Positions 26,094-36,037 of a stretch of 64,000 nucleotides of DNA are shown here, piece by piece (within the stretch, counting starts at the first letter, position 1; each line of letters starts with the position of its first letter). A program made the translations under genes and the position numbers. The notes under the pieces are model-generated. The model saw nothing but the letters and a program-made list of their open reading frames with translations. It was not told where the DNA came from and searched no databases. This DNA comes from an uncultured Aquimarina sp. GTDB taxonomy: Bacteria > Bacteroidota > Bacteroidia > Flavobacteriales > Flavobacteriaceae. Location: the NCBI GenBank assembly GCA_947498705.1, contig CANMLW010000001.1, forward strand, positions 992,001 through 1,056,000. Reading direction: 5' to 3'.

Positions 26094-26333
26094 TTAAACT
26101 TCAGCTTCCTTGAGTTTATTCATCTTCTCTATTATTTCCTCTTGAATAGCTACTACAGCTGGTTTAAGAATGTTATCTGTATCAAAGGATCATTTACTTT
26201 TTAGGTTGTTCAAATCTTAGGACTGTCCTTCTGGATGTTCAACACTTAAAAATAACGTTTTTTCGTCAGTAGAAAACCATGGTTCGGTAAACTCTGTATC
26301 TCCTTGAGCAAAAGTAATACAGATTACTTTACC
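26094..26333 (-). pseudogene. remnant of a PhoX/DUF839-like phosphatase gene
   Basis: Two - strand fragments in different frames survive. The first (26333 to 26217) encodes GKVICITFAQGDTEFTEP, then WFSTDEKTLFLSVEHPEGQ and a stop; the FT-P-WFS-D-KTLFLSVQHP pattern is that of PhoX/DUF839 C-termini. The second (about 26186 to 26094) encodes FDTDNILKPAVVAIQEEI..., matching the PxPAVVAI end of the same family. Frameshifts and a stop lie between them and nothing upstream remains. This is what is left of a lost gene between two COG0523 genes. Confidence 0.55.
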
Positions 26334-26363
26334 CTATCTGGGAAAAACAAATAAACTGTTATT

Positions 26364-27587
26364 TTATTTCAATGCATACACTCTTTCGACGGGCCATTCA
26401 TCATTATAGCCTTCTTCCCATTTTTGACCCACTAATTCTTTATCATTTAGTAAACAAGCATTGAGTTCTTCAATAATTTGTTTTTCATCCATATATCGAC
26501 CTATAAACACTATTTCATTTTTTCGATCACCAAAGGTTTTGTCCCAACTTTTTTCAATTGTTTCTTGATTTTCGATAAATGGTAAATATTCGATTCGTTT
26601 TTCGAAAGGCATACTACTCCACCAAACTCCTGCACTGTCTGCTTTCAAAGAACCACCTGCTTGCCCCCAAACCAATGCTTGTTCTGGTCTCGAAGCAACC
26701 CAAAATAAACCTTTGCTTCGAATAACACTATTCGGAAATTTTTGTTGTACAAATTTCCAAAAACGATTAGGGTCAAAAGGTTTTTTTGATCTATATACAA
26801 AAGAAGATATTCCATATTCTTCTGTTTCTGGAGTATGTTTGTCCTTATTGAGTTCTTCTATCCAACCAGCACTTTGCTCTGCTTCCTCAAAATTGAAAAG
26901 TCTTGTATTAAGGATTTCTTTGGGTTCTATTTTACTATAGCTTGATTCTATAATGCGAGCGGTAGGGTTCAATTTATGGATGGATGCTTTCAATATACCT
27001 AGGTGTTCTTTTGATACCAAATCTGTTTTGTTCAGCACAATGATGTTAGCAAATTCGATTTGATCGGTCAATAAATTGACAATAGTTCTGTAATCACCTT
27101 CTATGTTGGTTAGTTTTCTATCTATCAAGGTTTCTGGACTTCCAAAATCTTTAAAAAAATTAAAGGCATCTACTACAGTCACCATGGTATCAATGTAGCT
27201 AAAACGAGAAAGGTCAATCCCATTTTCTTCATCTACAAAACTGAAGGTTTGTGCTACCGGAACAGGCTCACTGATCCCAGTACTTTCAATAAGCAAGTAA
27301 TCAAATCGATTCTCTTTGGCCAAACGTTCTACTTCGATCATCAAGTCTTCTCTTAGCGTACAACAGATACATCCATTACTCATTTCAACCAACTTCTCTT
27401 CAGTACGTGAAAGTGTGTTTTCATTTTTCACAAGCTTGGCATCTACGTTCACCTCGCTCATATCATTTACGATAACAGCAACTTTTAATCCTTCTTTATT
27501 GTGTAGAATGTGGTTGAGTAATGTTGTTTTTCCGGCTCCTAGGAAACCACTTAAAACAGTAACTGGTAATTTCTTTGTGATGCTCAT
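26364..27587 (-). CDS. COG0523-family GTPase (ZigA/ZNG1-like), putatively Zur-controlled
   Basis: The 407-residue protein has Walker [11 protein letters not shown] (residues 13-22), the CICC metal motif at 73-76, Walker [12 protein letters not shown], a canonical NKTD ([10 protein letters not shown]) and a full CobW C-terminal domain (about 270-400, with [18 protein letters not shown]). It fits the zinc-responsive COG0523 subgroup that is induced when zinc is scarce and is thought to pass zinc to client enzymes. A perfect GCAAC-AAT-GTTGC palindrome lies 64 bp upstream together with a TAAATTTG promoter element. It differs from the shorter paralogue at 25115 in length and in keeping NKxD. Confidence 0.9.
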   Translation of the reverse strand: MSITKKLPVTVLSGFLGAGKTTLLNHILHNKEGLKVAVIVNDMSEVNVDAKLVKNENTLSRTEEKLVEMSNGCICCTLREDLMIEVERLAKENRFDYLLIESTGISEPVPVAQTFSFVDEENGIDLSRFSYIDTMVTVVDAFNFFKDFGSPETLIDRKLTNIEGDYRTIVNLLTDQIEFANIIVLNKTDLVSKEHLGILKASIHKLNPTARIIESSYSKIEPKEILNTRLFNFEEAEQSAGWIEELNKDKHTPETEEYGISSFVYRSKKPFDPNRFWKFVQQKFPNSVIRSKGLFWVASRPEQALVWGQAGGSLKADSAGVWWSSMPFEKRIEYLPFIENQETIEKSWDKTFGDRKNEIVFIGRYMDEKQIIEELNACLLNDKELVGQKWEEGYNDEWPVERVYALK

Positions 27588-27624
27588 TAGTATGCTTGCT
27601 AGATGTTGACAATATATTTGATTA

Positions 27625-27632
27625 CAAATTTA
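27625..27632 (-). promoter_or_regulatory. -7 promoter element of the Zur-type COG0523 gene
   Basis: On the - strand this reads TAAATTTG (TAnnTTTG). The TTG in the palindrome at 27651-27663 lies 19 bp upstream and can be the -33 element, the same arrangement as at 16840-16900. Confidence 0.55.
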
Positions 27633-27650
27633 ACAAGAAAAAACACAAAA

Positions 27651-27663
27651 GCAACAATGTTGC
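27651..27663. promoter_or_regulatory. putative Zur operator, GCAAC-AAT-GTTGC
   Basis: A perfect 13-bp palindrome with a 3-bp centre matches the core of the operator at 16864-16876. It overlaps the predicted -33 region of the COG0523 gene at 26364-27587, so repression by a zinc-loaded Fur-family protein is expected. Confidence 0.7.
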
Positions 27664-27857
27664 ATTTAAAGAATTGCGGCACCAACAAAATAACATAACC
27701 CAAATTGCCAATATATAAAAACTAGATCATACAACTAAAAGAGGTATTTATTAAAAGAAAAGCATATCTAATGATCTTAATACATACCAATCATTCTACT
27801 GTATAAACAATACTGATCGACATTATGCCTTTGTTATTCTCTATTTTGAACCAATAA

Positions 27858-27882
27858 AAAACCACGCCAGAGGCGTGGTTTT
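27858..27882. terminator. Rho-independent terminator of the SusCD operon
   Basis: An 11-bp perfect stem (27858-27868 and 27872-27882, AAAACCACGCC and its complement) with an AGA loop is flanked by A and T runs. It lies about 95 bp after the last gene of the - strand SusC/SusD/lipoprotein operon. The rest of the 27588-27975 gap holds the COG0523 promoter and no gene. Confidence 0.85.
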
Positions 27883-27975
27883 ATACTTGATGTTATTGTT
27901 AAGATACAATTATTAAACTCTTTCTTTTTAACAAAAGACTATAATTGCTAATCTACTTTAGTATAAATTTTATAC

Positions 27976-28794
27976 TTACTGTTTAGTGAATCTATATGTC
28001 ACTTGTACTCCAGCAGAAGCTGAACAAGCTTCAGATGCGTCTCCTGTAAATGTCAATTCAAAAACGTTATCATCATCCAAATCATATGTAGAAGGGGTAA
28101 CAGCAGGTGCAAAATAACCTATATCACCACAACCGCAATTACCATCTTGAATTGGTACTATAATTTTCCCACACACCAAATCAAACTTGAAAGGGATGAT
28201 TTCTGTACTACACCAGTAAGGAAAAGTAAATGTATCAAAAGTTCTTCTTGTATCACTTTCAGCTGTAACTGCTACCACTGTATCGTGAGTTAAGGTAGAC
28301 TGACCAAACAAGAAGGGAATAGGAGCAATTTGCTCCATATAATAATTACCTACAAATGCAGTATTAGGAATTGGGCATATTTGAAAAACATTAACCGTTA
28401 ATTTAGCATTACCTCCTGAAACCTCTGCACTATTAGGCACATGTAATACTAAAACCTTTGCATCAGATTCAGCACCTGAATCTTCTACATCAATTTTCAA
28501 CATTCCTTCATAAGAATTTGCTGGTACTACGATCGATCCTAACGTATATTGTCCTGATTCGACTGTAGTTTCTTCTTCAATTACTTCAACTGCAATAGAT
28601 CTTTCTGATGAGCTAAGGCTACTTACAGTAATTGGAACTTCAACAGAAGCTGATCTACCAATAGGAACTGAAACAGTTGGGTTTGCTTCTTCAAATCTTA
28701 CAAAAGTTTGACTTTCGTCAAAAATTACTTTATCCTGTTCACAGGATACCAATATTGCACAAAGTGCAATAAGGCTTATTATACATTTTTTCAT
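27976..28794 (-). CDS. SusCD-associated lipoprotein of unknown function
   Basis: The 272-residue product has a lipoprotein signal (IALCAILVSCEQDK). Its first half is an Ig/Calx-beta-like sandwich: FVRFEEANPTVSVPIGRSAS, PITVSSLSSSERSIAVEV, GSIVVPANSYEGMLKIDV. The second half has several cysteines (CPIP, YWCSTE, CGCGDIG, ACSAS) and aromatic strands. It is the third gene after SusC and SusD, 19 bp downstream, where surface glycan- or ligand-binding lipoproteins are usual. The layout fits a surface-exposed binding protein, but the ligand is unknown and no named family was recognised with confidence. Confidence 0.65.
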   Translation of the reverse strand: MKKCIISLIALCAILVSCEQDKVIFDESQTFVRFEEANPTVSVPIGRSASVEVPITVSSLSSSERSIAVEVIEEETTVESGQYTLGSIVVPANSYEGMLKIDVEDSGAESDAKVLVLHVPNSAEVSGGNAKLTVNVFQICPIPNTAFVGNYYMEQIAPIPFLFGQSTLTHDTVVAVTAESDTRRTFDTFTFPYWCSTEIIPFKFDLVCGKIIVPIQDGNCGCGDIGYFAPAVTPSTYDLDDDNVFELTFTGDASEACSASAGVQVTYRFTKQ

Positions 28795-28813
28795 AACTTA
28801 ATTTGTTTTTAGG

Positions 28814-30319
28814 TTAATAACCTGGGTTTTGTTGTTCTCGCATAGTAGGATTAGCAATCAACTCTACCTGTGGAATAGGTAACGTAAATCTATGATCTGT
28901 CACAGATAACGAGCATGCTCCATTCACTCTAGAATCAGCACAATCCAAAGGATCTCTTAATATACCTTGGTTGGCAAGACTTCCTAAACGTTTTAAATCT
29001 AGGTATCTATGTCCTTCAAAAGCAAACTCTATACGACGCTCATTTAAAATAGCAGCATACGCTTCTGTTGCATTAGCATAGTTATCTAGAGGCTGTGCTG
29101 CTGTAAATCTAGCATCACGTAATTGTTTTATATACGCCGCTGTAGAATTAGCTGCACCATTAATATTACCATTAACAGCTGCCGCTTCAGCCAAAATTAA
29201 TAACATCTCTGAAGATCTAAATACTTTTAAATCATTCATTAAAGGTTGCGTTTCAGACCCAGGGTACTTACCAACTAATAAAATATCTTCATTTTCAAAA
29301 TCTGCTGCATTTTGATAATCTGCAGAAATTACTGACTCTGATCCAACATTAACATCAAATCTAATATCATCTGTGTCTAATAGATTAAACAAAGATCTTC
29401 CAATTTCAAAATATGCTCCTCCGTTAATAGTTTCATTGGTAAAGGCAAACTTAGCACCTGCTCTACTTTGAGCGGCTATACCAGATACACCATTACCTGC
29501 TCTATCAAATACATCTCCTAAAGTACGCTCAAGTTTGAAGATAATCTCTGTATTATCAACATCTAAAAACATGTTAGCATACTCTGTTCTATCAGCTATA
29601 GGATAATCCCCTAGTAATGATTGAGCATGTGTAACTGCAGTAGCATATTGACCACGATATAATGCCATACGTGCTCTTAATGCAGTAACAAAATCTTGAG
29701 ATACAAAAGTAGCATTGCTTTGATCTGCAATTAAATTTTCTGCTCTTTGTAAATCAGCTTCAATTAATGCAAAAACCTGAGCATTAGTATTACGTGGTAA
29801 AGCATCATCTATACTAGGTATAAAATCCACCGCTACAACTCCAAGAGCACTGTCATCTGTCATATCTGTCGAAAAATAAGACAATAATTTGAAATGAGAA
29901 TATGCTCTAAGCGCATGCGCTTGTCCTAATATATCATTATAATCACCTTGCTCTCCCTCTTCTACAGGTACATTTTCTGCTGCCAAAATTATTCGAGTAG
30001 CAGTGTTTATTTCTCCATAACCTCTCACCCATAACGTTGCAGGAGCAGCAGAAGTCGCATCTAAAATAAATTGATACTCGGTTGCTCTTTGTCCCCCACT
30101 ATTAAATCCAATAGCTAGTTCATCTGTAAAGGTAGATGCATGAGCTATTTCCTGAACCATATCATAGTTGGTATAAAGTCCATTAAGACCTTCTTGTAAA
30201 TCTTGGACGCTCTGAAACGCCACATCTGTAGTAATATTACCTACTTGATCAATATCTATGGCGTCTTCACAAGATGCAAAAAGTGCCAATAAAAATACAA
30301 ATTTTATTATTTTTTTCAT
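28814..30319 (-). CDS. RagB/SusD-family nutrient-uptake lipoprotein
   Basis: The 501-residue product has a lipoprotein signal (FVFLLALFASCEDA), the SusD-like helical N-terminal region (FQSVQDLQEGLNGLYTNYDMV), TPR-like helices (ALRARMALYRGQYATAVTHA) and the typical C-terminal ILNERRIEFAFEGHRYLDLK motif. SusD proteins cap the SusC channel at the cell surface and capture oligomeric ligands. It lies 12 bp after susC in the same operon. No glycoside hydrolase or peptidase gene is nearby, so the substrate cannot be guessed from context. Confidence 0.93.
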   Translation of the reverse strand: MKKIIKFVFLLALFASCEDAIDIDQVGNITTDVAFQSVQDLQEGLNGLYTNYDMVQEIAHASTFTDELAIGFNSGGQRATEYQFILDATSAAPATLWVRGYGEINTATRIILAAENVPVEEGEQGDYNDILGQAHALRAYSHFKLLSYFSTDMTDDSALGVVAVDFIPSIDDALPRNTNAQVFALIEADLQRAENLIADQSNATFVSQDFVTALRARMALYRGQYATAVTHAQSLLGDYPIADRTEYANMFLDVDNTEIIFKLERTLGDVFDRAGNGVSGIAAQSRAGAKFAFTNETINGGAYFEIGRSLFNLLDTDDIRFDVNVGSESVISADYQNAADFENEDILLVGKYPGSETQPLMNDLKVFRSSEMLLILAEAAAVNGNINGAANSTAAYIKQLRDARFTAAQPLDNYANATEAYAAILNERRIEFAFEGHRYLDLKRLGSLANQGILRDPLDCADSRVNGACSLSVTDHRFTLPIPQVELIANPTMREQQNPGY

Positions 30320-30331
30320 GTCTTTTTTTTT

Positions 30332-33300
30332 TTAAAATCCTAGTTCAACTCCAAATGAGAATATTCTTGGAGAAGGATATGCTCTCGTTTCTAAATCACC
30401 ACGTGTTTCGGCATCATATCCTCTCCACTCTGTAAATGTTACCAAATTTTCTGCCGAGCTAAATATCTTAAGTTTCGATAAACCAGTACCTTTTAAATAT
30501 TCTTTAGGAAAAACATATCCAAAATTTAAAAAACGTAATCTTACAAAATCTGCACTAGTCAGAAAACGATCACTAGTATCTCTCAATATAGTAGAGTTAG
30601 AAGCTGTTATACTAGGAATGTCGGTACTACGATTATCTGGAGTCCATGCATTAAACAAGTCTGCAGATAACTGAAAGTTAGAAGGAGCAAAACCATTATT
30701 AATAAGTTCATAATAAATAACGTCTGTTCTATCAACTCCAACAACAAAACTCCATTGATTATCTAAATAAAATCCTTTATAATTAAGGTTAAATCCAAAA
30801 CTTCCTGTTGCTTCAGGGATTCTACTTTTACCTGTCCAAACGGCATCTGTATCAGGATTTGGATTTTCTGTTAAGTTTCCATCTATATCTAAAAACAATA
30901 CATTACCGTTAGCTGGGTTCACCCCTGCATATCGAACTAGCTTTCTTTCACGTAATCCACCACCATTTCTACCTATTCCTAATATCTCACCTGTTTCAGA
31001 AGGTAAGTTCGCAAGTTCATTTTTATTATAGTTACCTACAAAGTTAAGTGTTAAGGTTAGGTCTTTTCTTTTAAGAAGATCATAATGTAATACCCAATCT
31101 ATACCCTTGTTAATTACATCACCTACATTTGCATTAATTCCAGTAGTTCCATTTATAGCAGATATTCTATCTAACTGAAATGCCCCTTCTGTTTTTTTGT
31201 GGTATACATCTAAACTACCTCTTAATCTACTATTGAATACTTGAAAATCCAGACCAATATTTGCCTGAGCTACTTCTTCCCATCGTAAGGTATCATTACC
31301 CAATTGAGTTAACACTAAAGAGTTTAGATTACCATAACCACTACTACTAGTTCCAAAAAACGTTTCAGAAAGCTCTGGAGCTGTAAAGTAATCTCCATCA
31401 ATAATTCTTTGGTTTCCTGAGATACCGTATGAAGCTCTTAACTTTAAATCATTAAAGGCAGAGTTTAACATAAAATCTTCTTGAGAGATATTCCAACGTG
31501 CACCAATAGAGTAAAACGTTCCCCATCTGTTTGTTGATGAAAATCTATAAGAAGCATCACGTCTTAAAGTAGTAGAAACTCCATATTTACCAGCATAATC
31601 ATAATCAAGATTTCCAAAATAAGAGAACAGTCCAGCATCACTTCTAAAAGAACTGGCATCATCTACAAAGAAATCATTGTTTGCATTGTCACTTATATAT
31701 CCACTACCATCACCTGGTGAAAAAGTTCTTGGATTTAAACCTCTTGCAAAATGTCCATGTCCTCTACGATGTGCTTTAAAGTATTCTAGAAAAGCTGTAG
31801 CATCTATAGTATGGTCAGAAAAAGATTTATTATAATTTAATGACAAGTTATTGTTAATAGAAACATCTCTTCTTGAAATTTGATTTTGAAAACCTGGAGT
31901 AGTATTTCCAGCTTGTGCAAAAACTAATGCTCTATAAGCATCTGGCGGTACTGCTTCGTATTGAGTTTCATGCTCGTAATCAATACCTACATTAATTTTC
32001 GCCGTTAAATTTTCTATCAATTCATAATCTGCAGAAAATCCTGCCACTACCTTCGTCTCTTCTTCAAGAAAGTTATAATTTCTCAATCTATCCATTAGAT
32101 ATATCGGAGTAAGTGCAAGAGAGAATCCTTGATTTGCCAAATCTGCTCCATTTGTATATTCATCTGGAGAGATATAAGGAAGTCCCGCATTTGCTCCATA
32201 GAAAAAGTTTGTTGTTACCCCAAATGACTCATCATCATCTTGAGTATTACTTTTAGAGTAATTTGCCGTTAGTGAAGTACTATAATTAAACTTACCGTTC
32301 TCCGAACTTCCGTTAATATTATTTCTAAAACTAAAACGTTGTAATCCTGTATTTCTAAGAATTCCATCTTGACTCATATACCCTAAAGAAGTATAAGTAG
32401 AACTGTTTTTACCTCCTTGTCTAAACGCTAAGTTATGATTTAGTGTAAGACCTGTTCTGAAAAATACATCTTCCCAATCTGTAGTTGGTGTAGCATCAAT
32501 TTGTGCGTCGGTCATACCAACTCCTCTTCCAGACCCTAATATATCACGCTCAAAACGTAAATATTCTGGAGCAGTCATAAAATTATAATCATGCCCTTGA
32601 AGTCTTGAAAAACTTTGAGAACCAGTATAAGTGATTTCTAAAGGTGAGTCCTTTTTACCTTGTTTAGTTTTAATAACAATTACCCCGTTTGCTCCTCTAC
32701 TTCCAAAAATAGAAGATCCAGCAGCATCCTTAATAACTGATATAGATTCTATATCATTAGGGTTTAAACTTCTAAAGTTATCCTCATTAACAGGAACACC
32801 ATCCATTATAAACAAAGGCTCTGTGTTACCATTAATCGAGGCAACCCCTCTAATTTGCACCAAGGAATTAGCTCCAGGTTGTCCACTATTAGTTGCGATA
32901 TCCAAACCTGCAACCTGACCAGATAGTGATGTTACAAAACTTGCCTGTGGCCTAGCTTCTAATGCATCAGAAGTAAGCATTACACTAGCAACAACAGATT
33001 TTGCTCTGGCTACAGTTCGATATCCTTCAATAACGACTTCTTGTAACTCAGAATAATCTTCTTCCATTTCTATATTTACCCTGTCATTGCCACTTACGGT
33101 TATTTCGACAGTCTTTAATCCAAGAAATGAAAATACCAAAACTTCTCCTTGAGATGCTTGAATGGTATAATTACCATCAAAATCCGTAAGGACCCCGTTT
33201 GTAGTATTTTTAACAATAACATTTACCCCTGGGATGGGCAAATTACTTGACGATGATGTTACGGTACCAGTAATGGCACTTTGTTGCGCGACCATAAAAT

Positions 33301-33352
33301 GGGTCGCAATCATCATTAACAACAATAATAATTTAACATTTTTAGTTTCCAT
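30332..33352 (-). CDS. SusC/RagA-family TonB-linked outer-membrane transporter
   Basis: The 1006-residue protein has a signal peptide, a carboxypeptidase-like domain (about 25-105, AITGTVTSSSSNLPIPGVNV), a TonB plug (about 115-230, GVASINGNTEPLFIMDGVPV and SIFGSRGANGVIVIKT) and a large beta-barrel ending VELGF. It imports large ligands together with the SusD protein encoded 12 bp downstream. There is no adjacent sigma/anti-sigma pair, hybrid sensor or degradative enzyme gene; the 1.3 kb upstream is decayed. The lack of a plug-proximal regulatory (STN) domain suggests no FecR-type signalling. Confidence 0.94.
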   Translation of the reverse strand: METKNVKLLLLLMMIATHFMVAQQSAITGTVTSSSSNLPIPGVNVIVKNTTNGVLTDFDGNYTIQASQGEVLVFSFLGLKTVEITVSGNDRVNIEMEEDYSELQEVVIEGYRTVARAKSVVASVMLTSDALEARPQASFVTSLSGQVAGLDIATNSGQPGANSLVQIRGVASINGNTEPLFIMDGVPVNEDNFRSLNPNDIESISVIKDAAGSSIFGSRGANGVIVIKTKQGKKDSPLEITYTGSQSFSRLQGHDYNFMTAPEYLRFERDILGSGRGVGMTDAQIDATPTTDWEDVFFRTGLTLNHNLAFRQGGKNSSTYTSLGYMSQDGILRNTGLQRFSFRNNINGSSENGKFNYSTSLTANYSKSNTQDDDESFGVTTNFFYGANAGLPYISPDEYTNGADLANQGFSLALTPIYLMDRLRNYNFLEEETKVVAGFSADYELIENLTAKINVGIDYEHETQYEAVPPDAYRALVFAQAGNTTPGFQNQISRRDVSINNNLSLNYNKSFSDHTIDATAFLEYFKAHRRGHGHFARGLNPRTFSPGDGSGYISDNANNDFFVDDASSFRSDAGLFSYFGNLDYDYAGKYGVSTTLRRDASYRFSSTNRWGTFYSIGARWNISQEDFMLNSAFNDLKLRASYGISGNQRIIDGDYFTAPELSETFFGTSSSGYGNLNSLVLTQLGNDTLRWEEVAQANIGLDFQVFNSRLRGSLDVYHKKTEGAFQLDRISAINGTTGINANVGDVINKGIDWVLHYDLLKRKDLTLTLNFVGNYNKNELANLPSETGEILGIGRNGGGLRERKLVRYAGVNPANGNVLFLDIDGNLTENPNPDTDAVWTGKSRIPEATGSFGFNLNYKGFYLDNQWSFVVGVDRTDVIYYELINNGFAPSNFQLSADLFNAWTPDNRSTDIPSITASNSTILRDTSDRFLTSADFVRLRFLNFGYVFPKEYLKGTGLSKLKIFSSAENLVTFTEWRGYDAETRGDLETRAYPSPRIFSFGVELGF

Positions 33353-34669
33353 ATTTTGCTCTTACATTATTAATTCAGCAATGAAGTTGATATTTATTAA
33401 TTAATTCAGCTTATTAATTCGGGTTGAAATTGATATTTATTATTGGCATATCAAACAAAAAGTAACTATTTGGATAATATAGTATCATAATTGGATAATA
33501 TAAAAATAAAATAAAACCTTCGTAGGTTCGTTCTGCTCTATAGTTAATATTATGTTAATTTTCATGTCAAAAGATGTAAAATCGTCTTTTCCAAGATATT
33601 AAAATTTTAGTTCTTTTGACAAGTATGGATGAGTGAATTTAAATAAAAATTCTTAAAGAGTTGATATCTATTTGACTTAAAGGTTAAATTTCAGTGTATA
33701 ACGTTAAAATATTATGGGAATTCCTGTGCTTTTTTGTAAAAATCCGCTTTAATTTAAAGATTAGGAAAGAAAATGATCTCAAAAGAAGCATTACTATGAT
33801 CAATTTTACTCTTGCACAATAAAATTCTTGAGAAATTTATAACGCGCTTTTAGGCTATTTAGTATAGATTAATTGTTAGATATTTTAATTATTTATGAAG
33901 ACTTGCCTTAAAAGAGATTATCAAGGTGATTTATTCGCTTCCTACAGACTATTTACTTTGCATTTACCCTGAGATACGTAACTCACCAAAGACATTTCTT
34001 AAGGCACAGATAAAAAGTTCTACTCCATCTTTATCCTATTTTACATTAGAACCTTTAAATACTTTTTGAGCACTCCAAATCGTGATGCTATCAAACATTA
34101 TTAAATTCAGATGAAAGGGCAAAAACTTTAAAACACATTACAAAGAGCATATTTTCGTTTTTGAATAGACTTAACATTTTTAATAATTGCTCTTCTTCTT
34201 CATTCCTGTCCTTGAAGATTGCGATTTTTGAATTTATAATTTCATCAATCTAAAATAGTTTATTACTATCCTTCTCTGTGAGCTTCAAAATTTATCTCAC
34301 CTGCATTTTTAAGCTTCCCGTATTCAAAAATATCTGCGTTTTTTTTTAACAACTCCAGGTTATTGACCAATTGATCTCCTTTATTTCATTTTTTTTGTGA
34401 AAACAACCTATTAATTTCATGCCAATTAGAAAATATAGTTTAGTCCCTCAAACAGAGAGTACACCTCCTTTATTTCTAAGGTATAATAATCATCAACACA
34501 AAAGCGAGGCGATAATATCTAGTATCGAACGATATTATCCAAAAAGCCACCCTTAAATATTAACGATTCAAACTTTTTAGTAGATTCTTTGGAAGAAATC
34601 TCTACCTATTTAAAAGAAAATCAAATCTTATTGATTATCGGGTAACGTATAAATTAGCTATAATCATTT
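33353..34669. other. 1.3-kb region of decayed sequence upstream of susC
   Basis: No intact gene is present. Near susC an imperfect tandem repeat occurs, with TTGATATTTATTA at 33387-33399 and 33430-33442, possibly regulatory. Between about 33940 and 34386 the - strand has coding-like pieces in shifting frames broken by stops, such as GDQLVNNLELLKKNADIFEY (near 34370). On the + strand 34419-34556 encodes a 45-residue frame (MPIRKYSLVPQTESTPPLF...) which seems to continue after a frameshift to 34645 with DSLEEISTYLKENQILLIIG. No family was recognised. The region looks like the remains of one or more lost genes. Confidence 0.4.
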
Positions 34670-35436
34670 TTATTCTTCTGATTCAAGTTTTTCTAACCTT
34701 GATTGTAACTCGAGGAATTTATTGCTTAATTGAATTAGTTCTTCATTCTTTTTTTCAAGCTTTTTTATTTTTTTCTCCTGTTGTATGGTATAAAGGGTCA
34801 ACTCTTCAATTTTCTGAAGTAATTTGGAGTTCATCTTTCCAAGAAAAACACCATTTTTTTCTACTTCTTCAGCATTAGGAATATCTTTAAGGTGTCCATT
34901 TTCTTTTATATGATTCTCAACTTCTTGAAGTGTCGGCAACTCATAGTCATCCTCAAAAACAAAATCTGACCAATCTGTTTCCACTTTGATCTCTTTTGCT
35001 CTTATTGCCCCATTTACTGCTAATCTCCAAGAGCCAGGATTCGTAGTACCTATCCCTACATTTCCATTATGATTTAATACCATTTTTACACCTAGGTTTG
35101 AGTTGATAGTATTATCCTGAGTCCAAAATTCTAATTGTGTTCCAGCTTGATTAGAATTGCTTCCCCAAGAACCGACTGATCTAGCCACAATTAAACCACC
35201 CCAGTGATTAGGTCCTCTAAAATTAATCTGACCAATCACACTTCCACTTCCGATATTAGATTGATCTTTGAATAAGTTTATCATTGGAGAGTTTGATCTT
35301 TTAACAGTAACTATACTTGTTTGGACTTCCCCAGTCCGACTTATTAAACCTGTTATATTGTTTGGTCCAGTCCATTGTTGTGCATATGTTGATAAAAAGG
35401 TTATCCCAAAGACACATAGTAAAATTTTTTTTTCAT
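34670..35436 (-). pseudogene. secreted coiled-coil protein (tail-fibre-like), signal peptide out of frame at an A9 tract
   Basis: The continuous frame from the internal ATG at 35284 gives 204 residues: GNVGIGTTNPGSWRLAVNGA, then EIKVETDWSDFVFEDDYELP, NGHLKDIPNAEEVEKNGVF and a C-terminal coiled coil. This matches a common Bacteroidota family of secreted proteins with a tail-fibre-like repeat. Upstream, the same frame carries a signal peptide (ILLCVFGITFLSTYAQQWTG), but its only ATG (35434-35436) is followed by nine A (T run 35425-35433), which leaves it one base out of frame. Ten or seven A would give MKKKILLCV.... It may be a phase-variable gene, a mutation or a sequencing error. Confidence 0.65.
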
Positions 35437-36037
35437 GATTTCTTATTTTTCTAGTTCTTGTTCTAAAGTATATGTCACAGTAATTAAAAATGTTACCAAA
35501 ATTAATGTTTTTTCGAAAACATCATTAAAAATTTAAGCTTTAAACTTCCAACAAAAAAACCAGATAATATTGTCTGGGTTTTCGCGCCCAGGAAGGATTA
35601 TTTTCATCACCTCCAATAAACAACTACTGCAAATAGAAAAACACGAGCTATCGCTCTAATTCTTTATTTTTCTATAAAGCATGAAAGTTTTTTCAGATTT
35701 TTTTCCAAAAACAAAGAATAAGCCCAGAATGCCCCATAGTTCCTCACTATCAATTTTCTATCTACTAACTCCAAGACCATATCAAGTGTTTAAAGGTATA
35801 TGATATTTTTTTATTGGTATAAAGGCAGTCATCGTTTTCAAGTTAGATTCGGAAATGATTTTATTGCTAAAAAGTGATTGTGTGAATATTGCCATTATAA
35901 TAGAAAGAGAGCAAAATTGTATAAAGGATATATATAGGTAAATGCGACTGTGTTATACTTTTCTATTTTTTTAGCATTTACAAGGATTTCTTAATGAAGA
36001 GGTAATGATACTGCATCTGCTACGTAGCAAGCTTTTT
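35437..36037. other. 600-bp intergenic region with a terminator-like hairpin
   Basis: No gene is seen on either strand. The hairpin CCAGATAATATTGTCTGG (35561-35578) is preceded by seven A, a - strand terminator shape, though no nearby - strand gene ends here; the GNAT gene stop is about 460 bp away. It resembles the tRNA-Arg terminator at 37841-37866. Confidence 0.35.

Noticed and set aside
33360-33445. Imperfect TTGATATTTATTA repeats as a Zur-type or sigma-factor site
   Set aside because: They lack the GCAAC/GTTGC core and the sequence is too AT-rich to assign; left as an uncertain note.
35561-35605. Possible decayed second tRNA or RNA gene
   Set aside because: Only a terminator-like hairpin resembles the tRNA-Arg downstream region; no cloverleaf could be formed.
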